Part shown: in pieces, positions 44,053 through 51,992 of the stretch
Layout of the letters: each line of letters starts with the position of its first letter
How positions within the stretch are numbered: the first letter of the stretch is position 1
NCBI RefSeq assembly: GCF_042683125.1
Contig: NZ_JBHUIY010000002.1
Span: forward strand, 154,864 to 218,863
Direction: 5' to 3'
Source of the DNA: Phaeospirillum tilakii
GTDB taxonomy: Bacteria > Pseudomonadota > Alphaproteobacteria > Rhodospirillales > Magnetospirillaceae
Length of the DNA: 64,000 nucleotides
Notes under the pieces: generated by a model
What the model was told of the DNA's origin: nothing
Databases searched by the model: none
What the model saw: only the letters and a program-made list of their open reading frames with translations
Translations under genes and position numbers: made by a program

Positions 44053-45489
44053 TTACAGGGTGAACACGGTGCGCAGGCCGACCACCACCGCGTCGTCCAT
44101 CACCTTGCCGGTGTCGTCGGTGGCGGTGGCGCCGGGGTGGAAGATGTACTGGGCGTCCGGCACCAGGGTCCACCACGGGGTCACCGAATAGCGGTAGCTG
44201 ACTTCCAGCATCGCCTCGTAATCCTGGCGGGGGGTATAGGTGCCGAGGGCGGTCAGGTCGGAATCATAGCTGGCGAGGCGGCGGCTGGCGGCGCCATAGG
44301 CGAAGCCAAGCGCGGCGACGTCGCTGTCGCGGCCCTCGAAGGTGCCCTTCAGGGCGAGGCCGGTGTCGAAGTAATAGGGCATGCGGTTGCGGTCGTCGGG
44401 CATCAGCGAGCCGCGCAGGAAGAAGCCGAGCCCGCCGTCCTCGCTGCCGGGGCGGCGCCACAGCATCTGGTCGAGGATGGCATAGGCCGCCCAATTGCCA
44501 TGCAGGCGGCGGCCATCGGCGCCGGAGACCGCCCGATACTGGCCGTTGTCGTCAAAGCGTTGGTCGTTGAAGCCGCCATTATAGTACCAACCGCCGACCT
44601 TGACGGTGCCGGGCAGGCCTGAGGCATCCTTGCCCTGGTTGTAGCCGTACTGGGCCTCGCCGAACCACACCGGCGGCTGGTTCCAGGTGAAGTCGATGCC
44701 GTTGGCGTTGTGACGGGTTGGGTCCTCGTTGAGGCTGGAATCGATGCCGGAGGCCGGATCGCCCGAGAACACCGCGCCGAGCAGGGTCAGATTGTCGGTG
44801 GCCTTGACCTTGACCCGGGCGCCGAGATTGGCCAGCGGATAGCCGCCGCCGCCGCTCGGCATGTTGGCGGCGAACGATCCCGGCCATCCGAACGGGCTGC
44901 CGATCAGGTTGGCGGCATAGGTCGAGTTGAAGAATTCCTCCTGCATCGGCACCTGACCGGCGCGCAGCGACACCGCGTCCTCGAAGAAGCTCTGTTGCAG
45001 CCACAGGGCGAACAGGCGGGTGGTCGGCGAGGTCTCGATGTCGCGCGAGGCGATCCAGTTGTTGAGGAAATTGGCGCTCAACTGGCGGCCGTGGGTGTTG
45101 ATCGCGCTGGCATGGAACAGGCCCCCCTGCCATCCCGCCAGCTTTTCGAGGTCGGCTTCGACGTCGATCTGCAACATGCCGAACGCCACCCCGCGCTGCT
45201 TGGCGCCGCCGGACGGGTTGCCCAGCGCCTCGGCGCTGTAGGTGCCGGCCACGGTGATGCCGTGCTCCTCGAGATTGGTGCGCAGCCCGCCCCAGTCGCC
45301 GGTCAGGGTGTCACGGGTCCAGAACGTCTTCGGCGCCTCGACCGCCGCCGCGTCGTCCTGGGCCGCCGCCGCTCCCTCCTCGGCCGCCCGGGCCGGGGTG
45401 GCGGACAGGCCGCCGAGCAGGGCGAGCCCGGTGAACAGCACGGCGGGCAGCCCGGCGCGCGTGGTGACCCTGTGGTGGGCGTGGATCAT
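44053..45489 (-). CDS. OprB-family carbohydrate-selective porin
   Basis: Outer-membrane beta-barrel of 478 residues with a Sec signal peptide (LPAVLFTGLALLGGLSATPARA). The mature protein begins with the OprB signature LTGDWGGLRTNLEEHGITV and ends with an aromatic-rich strand (VVVGLRTVFTL, terminal Leu rather than Phe). The ATG at 45489 begins MIHAHHRVT; an upstream extension is Lys/Arg-rich and less likely. A palindrome TGCGAA-ACG-TTCGCA lies 31 bases upstream, suggesting repressor control of sugar uptake. Confidence 0.9.
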   Translation of the reverse strand: MIHAHHRVTTRAGLPAVLFTGLALLGGLSATPARAAEEGAAAAQDDAAAVEAPKTFWTRDTLTGDWGGLRTNLEEHGITVAGTYSAEALGNPSGGAKQRGVAFGMLQIDVEADLEKLAGWQGGLFHASAINTHGRQLSANFLNNWIASRDIETSPTTRLFALWLQQSFFEDAVSLRAGQVPMQEEFFNSTYAANLIGSPFGWPGSFAANMPSGGGGYPLANLGARVKVKATDNLTLLGAVFSGDPASGIDSSLNEDPTRHNANGIDFTWNQPPVWFGEAQYGYNQGKDASGLPGTVKVGGWYYNGGFNDQRFDDNGQYRAVSGADGRRLHGNWAAYAILDQMLWRRPGSEDGGLGFFLRGSLMPDDRNRMPYYFDTGLALKGTFEGRDSDVAALGFAYGAASRRLASYDSDLTALGTYTPRQDYEAMLEVSYRYSVTPWWTLVPDAQYIFHPGATATDDTGKVMDDAVVVGLRTVFTL

Positions 45490-45519
45490 GCTGCAAATCC
45501 CCTTCCGGATTGTCGCGAA

Positions 45520-45534
45520 TGCGAAACGTTCGCA
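45520..45534 (-). promoter_or_regulatory. Palindromic operator candidate upstream of the OprB porin
   Basis: TGCGAA-ACG-TTCGCA (15 bp, perfect arms), in the promoter-proximal gap of the porin gene. The flanks contain further TTCGCAAATC and TTTGCATAAC half-site-like sequences. The regulator is not identified. Confidence 0.4.
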
Positions 45535-45637
45535 AATCTTCCGTTTGCATAACAATCCCGCCCCGGCGGCGCAAGGGTGCCCGGGACGGCCAGACTCTTA
45601 TCTCGGGGGCCTGTTGCAAAAAAACAACAGGGGTGGT

Positions 45638-46411
45638 TCAGAACACGTCCTTGCGCCGCCGCAGCTCGGCCAGCACCCGCACCGGATCGGTGCCGGGGGC
45701 CATGCCGACGGCGCGGGCGACGCTGGGTTCATCGACGCGGAGGAACGGATTGGCGGCGCGTTCGTCGGCCAGCGCGCTGGGCACGGTGGGGCAGCCCCGG
45801 GCGCGCAGTGCCTCGACCTCGGCGATCCGGGCGAGCAAAGCGGGGTTGTCGCGCTCGACCAGCCGGGCGAAACGGCCATTGGCGGCGGTGTATTCGTGGC
45901 CGCAATAGACCAGGGTCTCGGCCGGCAGCTCGCGCAGTTTGTGCAGCGAGTCCCACAATTCGGCGGCGCTGCCCTCGAACAGGCGGCCGCAGCCGAGCGA
46001 GAACAGGGTGTCGCCGCAGAACAAGGCGTGGCTGTCGGGGAACCAGAAGGCGAGATGGCCGCTGGTGTGGCCGGGCACCGCCAGCACCAGCGCGGCGGCG
46101 CCGCCGAGCAGGAAGGTGTCGCCCTCGCCCACCTCGTCGGAGAGGGGCGGCAGGCGGTCGGCGTCGCGGGCGGCGCCGACCACGGCGCAGCCGGTGCGGC
46201 GGACCAGATCGGGCACGCCGCCGGTATGGTCGCCGTGATGGTGGGTGAGCAGGACGTGGCTGAGCCGCCAGCCCAGCGCGTCGAGCCGCTCCAGCACCGG
46301 GGCGGCGACGGCGGGATCGACCGCGGCGGTGGCGCCGCTGTCGGGCTCGTGCAGCAGATGGACGTAATTGTCCGACAGCACCGCGACGGTTTCGACCACC
46401 AGCCTGGCCAT
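45638..46411 (-). CDS. gloB: Hydroxyacylglutathione hydrolase (glyoxalase II)
   Basis: Metallo-beta-lactamase-fold hydrolase that splits S-lactoylglutathione in methylglyoxal detoxification. The 257-residue protein shows the binuclear metal motif THHHGDHTGG, the later ligands VPGHTSGHLAFW and FCGDTLFSLGCGRLFEG, and YCGHEYTAAN with the glutathione-binding C-terminal helices (RAANPFLR). It starts MARLVVETVAVLSDNYVHLL. Divergent from a methyltransferase gene, with 113 bases between. Confidence 0.94.
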   Translation of the reverse strand: MARLVVETVAVLSDNYVHLLHEPDSGATAAVDPAVAAPVLERLDALGWRLSHVLLTHHHGDHTGGVPDLVRRTGCAVVGAARDADRLPPLSDEVGEGDTFLLGGAAALVLAVPGHTSGHLAFWFPDSHALFCGDTLFSLGCGRLFEGSAAELWDSLHKLRELPAETLVYCGHEYTAANGRFARLVERDNPALLARIAEVEALRARGCPTVPSALADERAANPFLRVDEPSVARAVGMAPGTDPVRVLAELRRRKDVF

Positions 46412-46524
46412 GATGCTGCTCTCTCCGCGTGGTGGGGCGCTCGTCCGGTTGTAGCACCGCCCGGGCAAAACGCCTATCGTGATGGCCGCGCCAAGGCGGA
46501 AGGAGCGGGACGGAGCGCCGACAG

Positions 46525-47325
46525 ATGCATGAGGCAATGGGCTGTTCGCCGATGTGGACCGACGTGGTCGATCTGCGCGATTTCTATGCCACCGGCCTGG
46601 GGCAGGTGACGCGGCGGCTGATCGGCGCCCGGCTGCGGCTGTTCTGGCCCGATGTCGGCGGGATGCGGGTGCTCGGGCTCGGCTTCGCCACCCCCTATCT
46701 GCGGGTGTTCCTGGGGGAGGCCGAGCGGGTGATCGCGCTGATGCCGGCCAGCCAGGGGGTGTTGCCCTGGCCGGCCGAGGGGCGCGGCCTGACCGCGCTG
46801 GGCGACGAAACCGACCTGCCGCTGCCCGACCGCTCGTTCGACCGCATCCTGATGGTCCACACCCTCGAATCGACCGAGCAGGTGCGGGCGGTGATGCGCG
46901 AGGCATGGCGGGTGCTGGCCGATGGCGGCCGGCTGGTGGTGGTGGTGCCCAACCGGCGCGGCATCTGGTCGCGGCTGGAGCGCACCCCGTTCGGCAATGG
47001 CCGCCCCTTCACCCAGGGCCAGTTGGTCCGGATGCTGCGCGACAACATGTTCACCCCGCTCGACCACGGCTCGGCGCTGTTCCTGCCGCCGACCGCCTCG
47101 CCGATGCTGCTGAAGGCGGCGCCGGCGGTGGAGCGGCTGGGCCGGCGCTGGTGCGAGGCGTTCGGCGGCGTGCTGATGATCGAGGCGGCCAAGCAGATCT
47201 ATGCCGGCGCCGCCGGACGCGAGCGCAGCGGCGGGCGGCGGAGCTATCTGCCGCTGCCGCAGGGGCTGCCGCGCACGGTCGATCCGGCGCTGACGCCGCG
47301 TTGGGAGGATCCGCTCCGGCGGTGA
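46525..47325 (+). CDS. Class I SAM-dependent methyltransferase, unknown substrate
   Basis: A 266-residue methyltransferase (type 11 domain). SAM motif I is the slightly divergent MRVLGLGFATPYL, and the later motifs DLPLPDRSFDRILMVHTLE and LADGGRLVVVVPNRRG are clear. The last 60 residues are Arg/Pro-rich. Divergence from gloB is common in alphaproteobacteria, but the substrate is not known to me. Its 3' end is followed by tRNA-Gln. Confidence 0.85.
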   Translation: MHEAMGCSPMWTDVVDLRDFYATGLGQVTRRLIGARLRLFWPDVGGMRVLGLGFATPYLRVFLGEAERVIALMPASQGVLPWPAEGRGLTALGDETDLPLPDRSFDRILMVHTLESTEQVRAVMREAWRVLADGGRLVVVVPNRRGIWSRLERTPFGNGRPFTQGQLVRMLRDNMFTPLDHGSALFLPPTASPMLLKAAPAVERLGRRWCEAFGGVLMIEAAKQIYAGAAGRERSGGRRSYLPLPQGLPRTVDPALTPRWEDPLRR

Positions 47326-47388
47326 ATTTCCCGCTTGATCTCCCCGAATGACCACGTTATAAGGGCGGCCTCCGACGACGAGGCCAAT

Positions 47389-47462
47389 TGGGGGATCGTC
47401 TAATGGTAGGACAGCGGACTCTGACTCCGCCAGTCTAGGTTCGAATCCTAGTCCCCCAGCCA
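47389..47462 (+). tRNA. tRNA-Gln (CTG anticodon)
   Basis: The 7-bp acceptor stem TGGGGGA/TCCCCCA, D-arm with TAATGGTAGGACA, anticodon stem GCGGA/TCCGC with loop CTCTGAC (anticodon CTG), and T-arm CTAGG-TTCGAAT-CCTAG with encoded CCA give a complete cloverleaf. It borders a lower-GC accessory patch and is a possible integration target. Confidence 0.95.
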
Positions 47463-47493
47463 CCGTCTCTTTCCTGAAAAATCAGTGACCTAA

Positions 47494-47594
47494 CAAACGC
47501 GGCCCTCGGCCGCGTTGTTCGTTTTGCGCGTGTGCGGTACATCAGCAGCCCGTCCCGCGCGGCCAGCAGACCGTGGGGGCGCTGATACGAGCTT
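47494..47594 (+). repeat. 101-bp direct repeat, left copy
   Basis: Aligns without gaps to 48319-48419; by hand alignment 79 of 101 positions are identical, with a perfectly conserved CGGCCAGCAGACCGT core. The two copies flank the 222-residue membrane protein gene. Confidence 0.8.
47498..47525 (+). terminator. Rho-independent terminator after tRNA-Gln
   Basis: Stem CGCGGCC / GGCCGCG with loop CTC, followed by TTGTTCGTTTT. It starts 36 bases after the tRNA 3' end and forms the first part of the left 101-bp repeat; the right repeat copy has lost the perfect stem. Confidence 0.7.
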
Positions 47595-47632
47595 AATGGT
47601 TTGATTTTCACCTTTTGGTGAGATCTGTTTAC

Positions 47633-48301
47633 TTAATGCTGCCGAATTTCGCCCTCTCCTTCTAGCCGTAGAATTGGTATGCAAATACGCTCAATAGTCA
47701 CAACTTGTTCCGCGATGATTCTGTCCATTTCATTTTTTTCTCGACAGGGATACCCCTCCCACAGGTCAGAATCTATCTTGTTTCTAAATTTTGAATCAGA
47801 GTCGCCGCGGTCTCGAGCCTTTAAGTCAACGGATACGCGAACGATGTGGAACTGCCTATTTAACGTATCTATTGCAGCCTCCAATTCTTCACCAAAAAGC
47901 GCCCGCGCAATAGCCCGACATTCATCAAGCCCTTGTCTGGAATCGATCGCAGAATTCAGGCGATTATAGTAGGCTTGAGTCGTTTCAAAACGCCCCTGCT
48001 CGCTTTCATAGGTAGGCCAGCTGCCGGTTTCTTTAAGCTTATCTCGTGCAGCTAATATTTCGTGCCCCAACATAAGGGGGCTTCGAACGTATGATAATTC
48101 GCGTCGCGCCTTGTAAGTCGCCGTTAGAATTCGTTCGGCCTGTTCAATTCGTCTCTCGGATAGCTTCTGCTGCCGCCAACTGTTGAAGGTGTTGGAACCG
48201 AGGTTGGCGGCGATGATGACGGCTGCGGCTCCGGCGATCGTGCCAACACCTTGCATCAGAGAGCCAACAGTTGACCAATTAACATCATTGATCCAGTTCA
48301 T
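47633..48301 (-). CDS. Hypothetical membrane-anchored protein of an accessory patch
   Basis: A 222-residue protein with one N-terminal hydrophobic segment (about 15-33, GVGTIAGAAAVIIAANLG), then a long helical charged region (WRQQKLSERRIEQAERIL onward) and a C-terminal domain rich in Arg, Asp and Ile. Base and codon use are clearly less GC-rich than all neighbours, with many AT-ending codons, which indicates recent acquisition. It is flanked by 101-bp direct repeats and lies next to tRNA-Gln. I do not recognise a family. Confidence 0.75.
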   Translation of the reverse strand: MNWINDVNWSTVGSLMQGVGTIAGAAAVIIAANLGSNTFNSWRQQKLSERRIEQAERILTATYKARRELSYVRSPLMLGHEILAARDKLKETGSWPTYESEQGRFETTQAYYNRLNSAIDSRQGLDECRAIARALFGEELEAAIDTLNRQFHIVRVSVDLKARDRGDSDSKFRNKIDSDLWEGYPCREKNEMDRIIAEQVVTIERICIPILRLEGEGEIRQH

Positions 48302-48318
48302 CTCGCCCCCGCCTTTGC

Positions 48319-48419
48319 CAAACGCGCGCCAGGGCCGCGTTGTTCATTTCCTGCGTTGGCAGTATATTAGAAGCTCGTCCCATGCGGCCAGCAGACCGTA
48401 TGGACGCTGATGTGAGCTT
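48319..48419 (+). repeat. 101-bp direct repeat, right copy
   Basis: Gapless partner of 47494-47594 (about 78 percent identical by eye). It ends a few bases before a short frame starting MSDPIKILDG at 48425. Confidence 0.8.
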
Positions 48420-48424
48420 GCGCG

Positions 48425-48646
48425 ATGTCCGACCCGATCAAAATCCTCGATGGTGCCGTGACGTTCTACCAGCGCACCAGCAAGGGTGGACGGCACGCAC
48501 CAACGATCAAGAGCGCGAAGAGCGATGTGGTCGTCGTCACCGGCAAGCGCGATCTTGAGGACGCGGAGGAGGGGGGGGCACGGGAGCGGTTTTACGAACG
48601 GACCGCCGACCATCGGTGCGGCATAGCCATCCACAGCCGCACCCAA
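48425..48646 (+). pseudogene. Possible gene remnant beginning MSDPIKILDG
   Basis: The first 50 or so codons (MSDPIKILDGAVTFYQRTSK, then a VVVVTGKRDLEDAEE stretch) look protein-like, but a run of eight G near 48572-48579 follows and the sequence after it does not look like a folded protein in any frame. The open frame runs on to 48988 across the convergent Fic gene, which is implausible. It may be a truncated or frameshifted gene. Confidence 0.25.
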
Positions 48647-48737
48647 CGGGTCAGCTCATTGGCCGGGCGGGATAAGTCCGTTGCAGGGGGCTCGGCGGCT
48701 TGTGAGGAATTCCCCCGCGTGGGGCAGACATCTGGCC

Positions 48738-49943
48738 CTATGCTGCCTCGGCATAAAGCCTGGGGAACACAATTTCAGCGACATGCGCGGGAAAGCGCAG
48801 CGATACCGGTCCCTTGGGGGTCTCGGAGGCGAGTACGCCGTTGGCAACCAAGGCTGCCAGGACATCACGCGCAGTCCGCTCCGGCAGTCCGCTTGCCCGG
48901 CTGGCATCGCCGCGGGGCATCTCGCCACGGATCACAACCTCATCCAGGATGCCGACCGACTCAGGCCGGAGTCCTTGGCTCACTGTGAACAGGCGCAGTC
49001 GGTCGCGCAGGTGATCCAGATCGAATAGGTCCCCCATGAAACGCACCTGGTCCAGACACACGGACAGGAACCAGTGGACGAAATCGATCAGCGTTTCCTG
49101 CGACAGGTTGCCGCGCCCGTCCAGGGCGTTGCGTCTCGTTAGGTCTGCCTGTTCCATCTTTGCCCGATACTCGTCAGGCGAAGCCAGCCCGCGTGCAAGG
49201 CCCCGAGAGACCGACCATAGGCCGTGCGCGCCGATCCCGGCAGCGAGCCCGATTGCGTGGCTCATTAAGCGGCTCACCCGTCCGTTGCCGTCGTAAAAGG
49301 GGTGGATGAAATTGAGGCGGTGGTGCGCGGCGGCCATGGCAATGATCCGCTGGCTGGACCCCATGGTGTCCAGCCTGTACCGCTCCTCAAAATACGACAT
49401 GAACGCCTCGACCCGATGGCTTGACGGCGGATCATGGCGACCGACGCCCGTTTTCTGCCCCGGTAAATCCTGTTCCGGACAGCGGAAGGTGCCTGGAGCC
49501 ATCAGCAAATTCCGGCCATCCTTGGCTCGAATGATCCTGAGGTCTTCGGGGAGGTCGCGGTAGAACTCGCCATGCAGCCAGCGTATGAATGCAACGCTGG
49601 TTGGTGGTTCCAAGTCGCTCCGCGCGAACTTGGATTCGATTTCAGCTTGTACCCGCATGTGGGCCCTGGCCTCCATCTGAAGATCGCGGCGGTCTTCGTC
49701 GAAATCGTTTTCCATCGCCCGCTCGATCTCCCGCAGGCTTGTCTTGTGGCCCTCGATCCGGTTGCTGTAATAGGTGTTCATGGCTCTCACGAGCGAGGCC
49801 AGGGCTCGCGCGGTCGATGGTGCCAGACGATTGCCCAGTTGTGTCGCTTCTGCCTTCAGGTCCGCGATTACGTCCCCCAGAGCCTCGGGGATCTGTTCGA
49901 GGCGGCAAGGCTCGATCCGCGACACCGGTTCGTTTTCTTCCAT
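48738..49943 (-). CDS. Fic-domain protein with C-terminal winged helix
   Basis: A 401-residue Fic protein, likely an AMP-transferase. The full active-site motif HPFYDGNGRVSR is at 214-225, and an N-terminal inhibitory helix with SNRIEG at 60-65 marks an autoinhibited class II enzyme. The C-terminal part (LPERTARDVLAALVANGVLASETPKGP) is a winged helix, suggesting DNA binding. The start MEENEPVSRIEP is chosen because an inverted repeat and AT-rich promoter lie just upstream. It shows slightly lower GC than the core genes and is probably part of the tRNA-Gln-adjacent accessory patch. Confidence 0.88.
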   Translation of the reverse strand: MEENEPVSRIEPCRLEQIPEALGDVIADLKAEATQLGNRLAPSTARALASLVRAMNTYYSNRIEGHKTSLREIERAMENDFDEDRRDLQMEARAHMRVQAEIESKFARSDLEPPTSVAFIRWLHGEFYRDLPEDLRIIRAKDGRNLLMAPGTFRCPEQDLPGQKTGVGRHDPPSSHRVEAFMSYFEERYRLDTMGSSQRIIAMAAAHHRLNFIHPFYDGNGRVSRLMSHAIGLAAGIGAHGLWSVSRGLARGLASPDEYRAKMEQADLTRRNALDGRGNLSQETLIDFVHWFLSVCLDQVRFMGDLFDLDHLRDRLRLFTVSQGLRPESVGILDEVVIRGEMPRGDASRASGLPERTARDVLAALVANGVLASETPKGPVSLRFPAHVAEIVFPRLYAEAA

Positions 49944-49953
49944 CAAATTGCCG

Positions 49954-49980
49954 ATCTGCGAAATAGACGATGTCGCAGAT
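49954..49980 (-). promoter_or_regulatory. Inverted-repeat operator candidate upstream of the Fic gene
   Basis: ATCTGCGA-N11-TCGCAGAT, ending 11 bases from the Fic start codon. The position is suitable for autoregulation by the Fic winged-helix domain. Confidence 0.5.
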
Positions 49981-49999
49981 ATGACACTTTTTTTTGATT

Positions 50000-50015
50000 T
50001 ATGCACCCGTGCATA
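50000..50015. promoter_or_regulatory. Second palindrome upstream of the Fic gene
   Basis: Perfect 16-bp palindrome TATGCACCCGTGCATA apart from its CC/CC centre, beside an A/T-rich run (49988-50000). The 200 bases from here to the repeat at 50218 hold no gene I can support. Confidence 0.35.
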
Positions 50016-50217
50016 TGCCGATCCTGCTGCCGTTTCGGTCGGCACGATCCATCTCCCCGTCTTTCTTAGGCTTTCAGGCTCAGCGTGTGCCGTTTCCGCC
50101 GATCTGCGCGCGGGGCCTTCCGCCATCCATTACTGACGGTTCCGGATGGTACTTTCGTTCTTGGACCAGTCTCGAGCGCTTTTTATACTTGGTCTACGCC
50201 AAAAACCGGGAATCTCT

Positions 50218-50340
50218 TCACGGGGCTGCCGCCCCGGCCCCGCCCGGAGCGATGCTCCGGACCTCCTTTTTTGTTGAGACGCAAAATGTTCCGGGGTCTG
50301 GGGCCTCAAGGCCCCAGCGGGTGCGGGCAGAGCCCGCAAA
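50218..50340 (-). repeat. Family A 3' module (inverted) joined to family B half-element
   Basis: GGGGCTGCCGCCCC, CCCGGAGCG..CTCCGGACCTCC (family A module, inverted), then TCTGGGGCC..GGCCCCAG and CGGGTGCGGGCAGAGCCCGC (right half of family B). The composite lies downstream of the serine acetyltransferase stop. Confidence 0.6.
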
Positions 50341-50366
50341 TCGGCGTCGGGGGCGAGCGGCATCGA

Positions 50367-50906
50367 TCAGGGTTGCTCGGGCGGCAGAATCCGGGCCGGG
50401 ACGCCGACCGCGCGATGGCCGGCGGGAACGTCGGTCAGCACCACCGCGTTGGCGCCGACCATCACCGCGTCGCCCAGCGTGATCGGGCCGAGGATCGCCG
50501 CGCCCGCGCCGAGCGTCACCCCGTCGCCGATGGTTGGCATGCCGGTGTCGGGCCGTTTGCGTCCCACCGTCACCCCTTGCAGGATCGTCACCCGGCGGCC
50601 GAGGCGGGCTTCCTGGCCGATCACCACCCCGTAGGGATGGGGAAAGAAGATCCCGCCGCCGATGCGGGCGTCGGGATCGACGTCCGAGCCGGTCATCATG
50701 CAGGTGACATACCAGACGATCCGCTGGCACAGCGTGCCGATGCGCGGGATTCGTCCGACCAGTTCCTGGAGCCGGATCGACAGCGCCAGTTGGAAGCCCG
50801 GCTCGATCAAGGCCAGCCGGATCGCCAACCGGGGGGTGCGCTCCCGTCCCAGGCCGTCGGCCCACACCGTCAGGTCCATCGCGAGCTTGGCGCGGATCGA
50901 GTCCAT
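50367..50906 (-). CDS. Serine O-acetyltransferase-like protein
   Basis: A 179-residue left-handed beta-helix acetyltransferase similar to short serine acetyltransferases of cysteine synthesis. An N-terminal helical part of about 75 residues is followed by hexapeptide repeats (IGGGIFFPHPYGVVIG, TIGDGVTLGAGAAILGP, GDAVMVGANAVVLTDVP) and the C-terminal VGVPARI. The catalytic HPYG-type histidine region is present. The rhodanese genes that lie divergent suggest a sulfur-metabolism neighbourhood. Other acyl acceptors are possible. Confidence 0.8.
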   Translation of the reverse strand: MDSIRAKLAMDLTVWADGLGRERTPRLAIRLALIEPGFQLALSIRLQELVGRIPRIGTLCQRIVWYVTCMMTGSDVDPDARIGGGIFFPHPYGVVIGQEARLGRRVTILQGVTVGRKRPDTGMPTIGDGVTLGAGAAILGPITLGDAVMVGANAVVLTDVPAGHRAVGVPARILPPEQP

Positions 50907-51080
50907 CCTTGAGTTCCCCCCGTCGCGGCGGCGGTCCCGCACCACCCCCCGTTTCCTTTCTACCGCCGGACGCGTTGCGCCTCCAGCCGGTTCGCCCGCT
51001 GGTGCGGCCGGGATTCCCCGCTTGGCGCGGAAATTAGATCGCCTTAATATTAACGGACATGGATATAAGGCGAGGACATC

Positions 51081-51443
51081 ATGAGCGACGAGAGGGTGGT
51101 CGAGGTTTCCCCGACCGAGGCCAAGCGGTTGCTGGATCTGGAACAGGCGGTGCTGATCGACGTGCGCGAGCCCTATGAATACGGCTTCGAGCGGATTCCC
51201 GGCGCGTTGCTGTTCCCACTGGCGACCTTCGATCCCAAGGCGCTGCCGGTCGGCGGCGCCAAGACCATCCTGTTGCAGTGCGGCACGGCGAAGCGGTCGG
51301 GGATGGCGGCGCGGCGGATGGTCGAGGCCGGCTTCCCGGTGGCCCATCACATCGCCGGCGGGATCGCGGCGTGGAAGGCGGCCGGCCTGCCGCTGCTGGG
51401 GATCAACCCCGCCACCGGCGCGATCGAGCCGAAGACGGTCTGA
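51081..51443 (+). CDS. Cytoplasmic single-domain rhodanese
   Basis: A 120-residue rhodanese-like sulfurtransferase with no signal peptide. It shows LIDVREPYEYGFERIPGALL and the active-site loop QCGTAKRSG with the catalytic cysteine, followed by HHIAGGIAAWKAAGLP. A GAGG site precedes the ATG. Five bases separate it from an exported rhodanese, so the two are probably co-transcribed, one acting in the cytoplasm and one in the periplasm. Confidence 0.9.
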   Translation: MSDERVVEVSPTEAKRLLDLEQAVLIDVREPYEYGFERIPGALLFPLATFDPKALPVGGAKTILLQCGTAKRSGMAARRMVEAGFPVAHHIAGGIAAWKAAGLPLLGINPATGAIEPKTV

Positions 51444-51448
51444 CCGCG

Positions 51449-51910
51449 ATGACCCGACCCATCTTCTCCCGCCGCCAGACCCTGGCGGCGGCCCTGTCCG
51501 CTTTGGCCCTGGTCGCACTCGGTCCGGCGGCCCTGGCCCAGCAGGCCACCCTGTCCCCGCCCGAGGCCCGCGCCGCCATTGCCGCCGGCAAGTTGATTCT
51601 GGTGGACGTCCGCACCCCGGACGAATGGCGGGAAACCGGGGTGCCGGCCGGGGCGCGCCGGCTTGACTACCGCAACCGCGCCGACGATGCCGCCTTCGTC
51701 GCCGCCTTTGCCGCCCTGGTCGGCGGCGACCGGTCGGCGCCGGTGGCGGTGATCTGCCGCAGCGGCCGCCGCTCGGCCCAGGCGCGGGCGCTGCTGCTGG
51801 CCCACGGCTTCCGCTCCGTCGCCGATGTCAACGAGGGCGTGCTGGGCGGCGAGGCCGGACCGGGCTGGCTGCGGCGCGGCCTGCCGCTGACGCCTTGCCC
51901 CGACTGCTGA
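51449..51910 (+). CDS. Exported rhodanese
   Basis: A 153-residue rhodanese with an N-terminal export signal containing SRRQTLAAALSALALVALGPAALA, twin-arginine-like but without the full consensus. The domain shows LVDVRTPDEWRETGVPAGARRLDY and the active loop VICRSGRRSAQARALL with the catalytic Cys. The C-terminus ends TPCPDC, giving two additional cysteines. It follows the cytoplasmic rhodanese. Confidence 0.88.
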   Translation: MTRPIFSRRQTLAAALSALALVALGPAALAQQATLSPPEARAAIAAGKLILVDVRTPDEWRETGVPAGARRLDYRNRADDAAFVAAFAALVGGDRSAPVAVICRSGRRSAQARALLLAHGFRSVADVNEGVLGGEAGPGWLRRGLPLTPCPDC

Positions 51911-51917
51911 TCTTCCG

Positions 51918-51980
51918 GGTTCGAAGGGCCGGTGGCCCTTCGCGGAGAGCGCCGAGAGGCAGCGCCTCTCGGCATCCTTG
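51918..51980. repeat. Family B-like intergenic hairpins, degenerate copy
   Basis: CGAAGGGCC-GGT-GGCCCTTCG followed by GCCGAGAGGC-AGC-GCCTCTCGGC. Two strong hairpins between the convergent rhodanese and cobF genes; probable bidirectional terminator. Confidence 0.55.
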
Positions 51981-51992
51981 CCGCCCCGGCCC

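Noticed and set aside
45607..45635. CCTGTTG..CAACAGG stem as the gloB terminator
   Set aside because: The A/T run lies in the loop rather than after the stem, so it does not fit an intrinsic terminator; noted only as a hairpin.
47463..50200. Full integrative element anchored at tRNA-Gln
   Set aside because: I found no integrase and no second copy of the tRNA 3' end downstream, so only a small acquired patch with local direct repeats can be supported.
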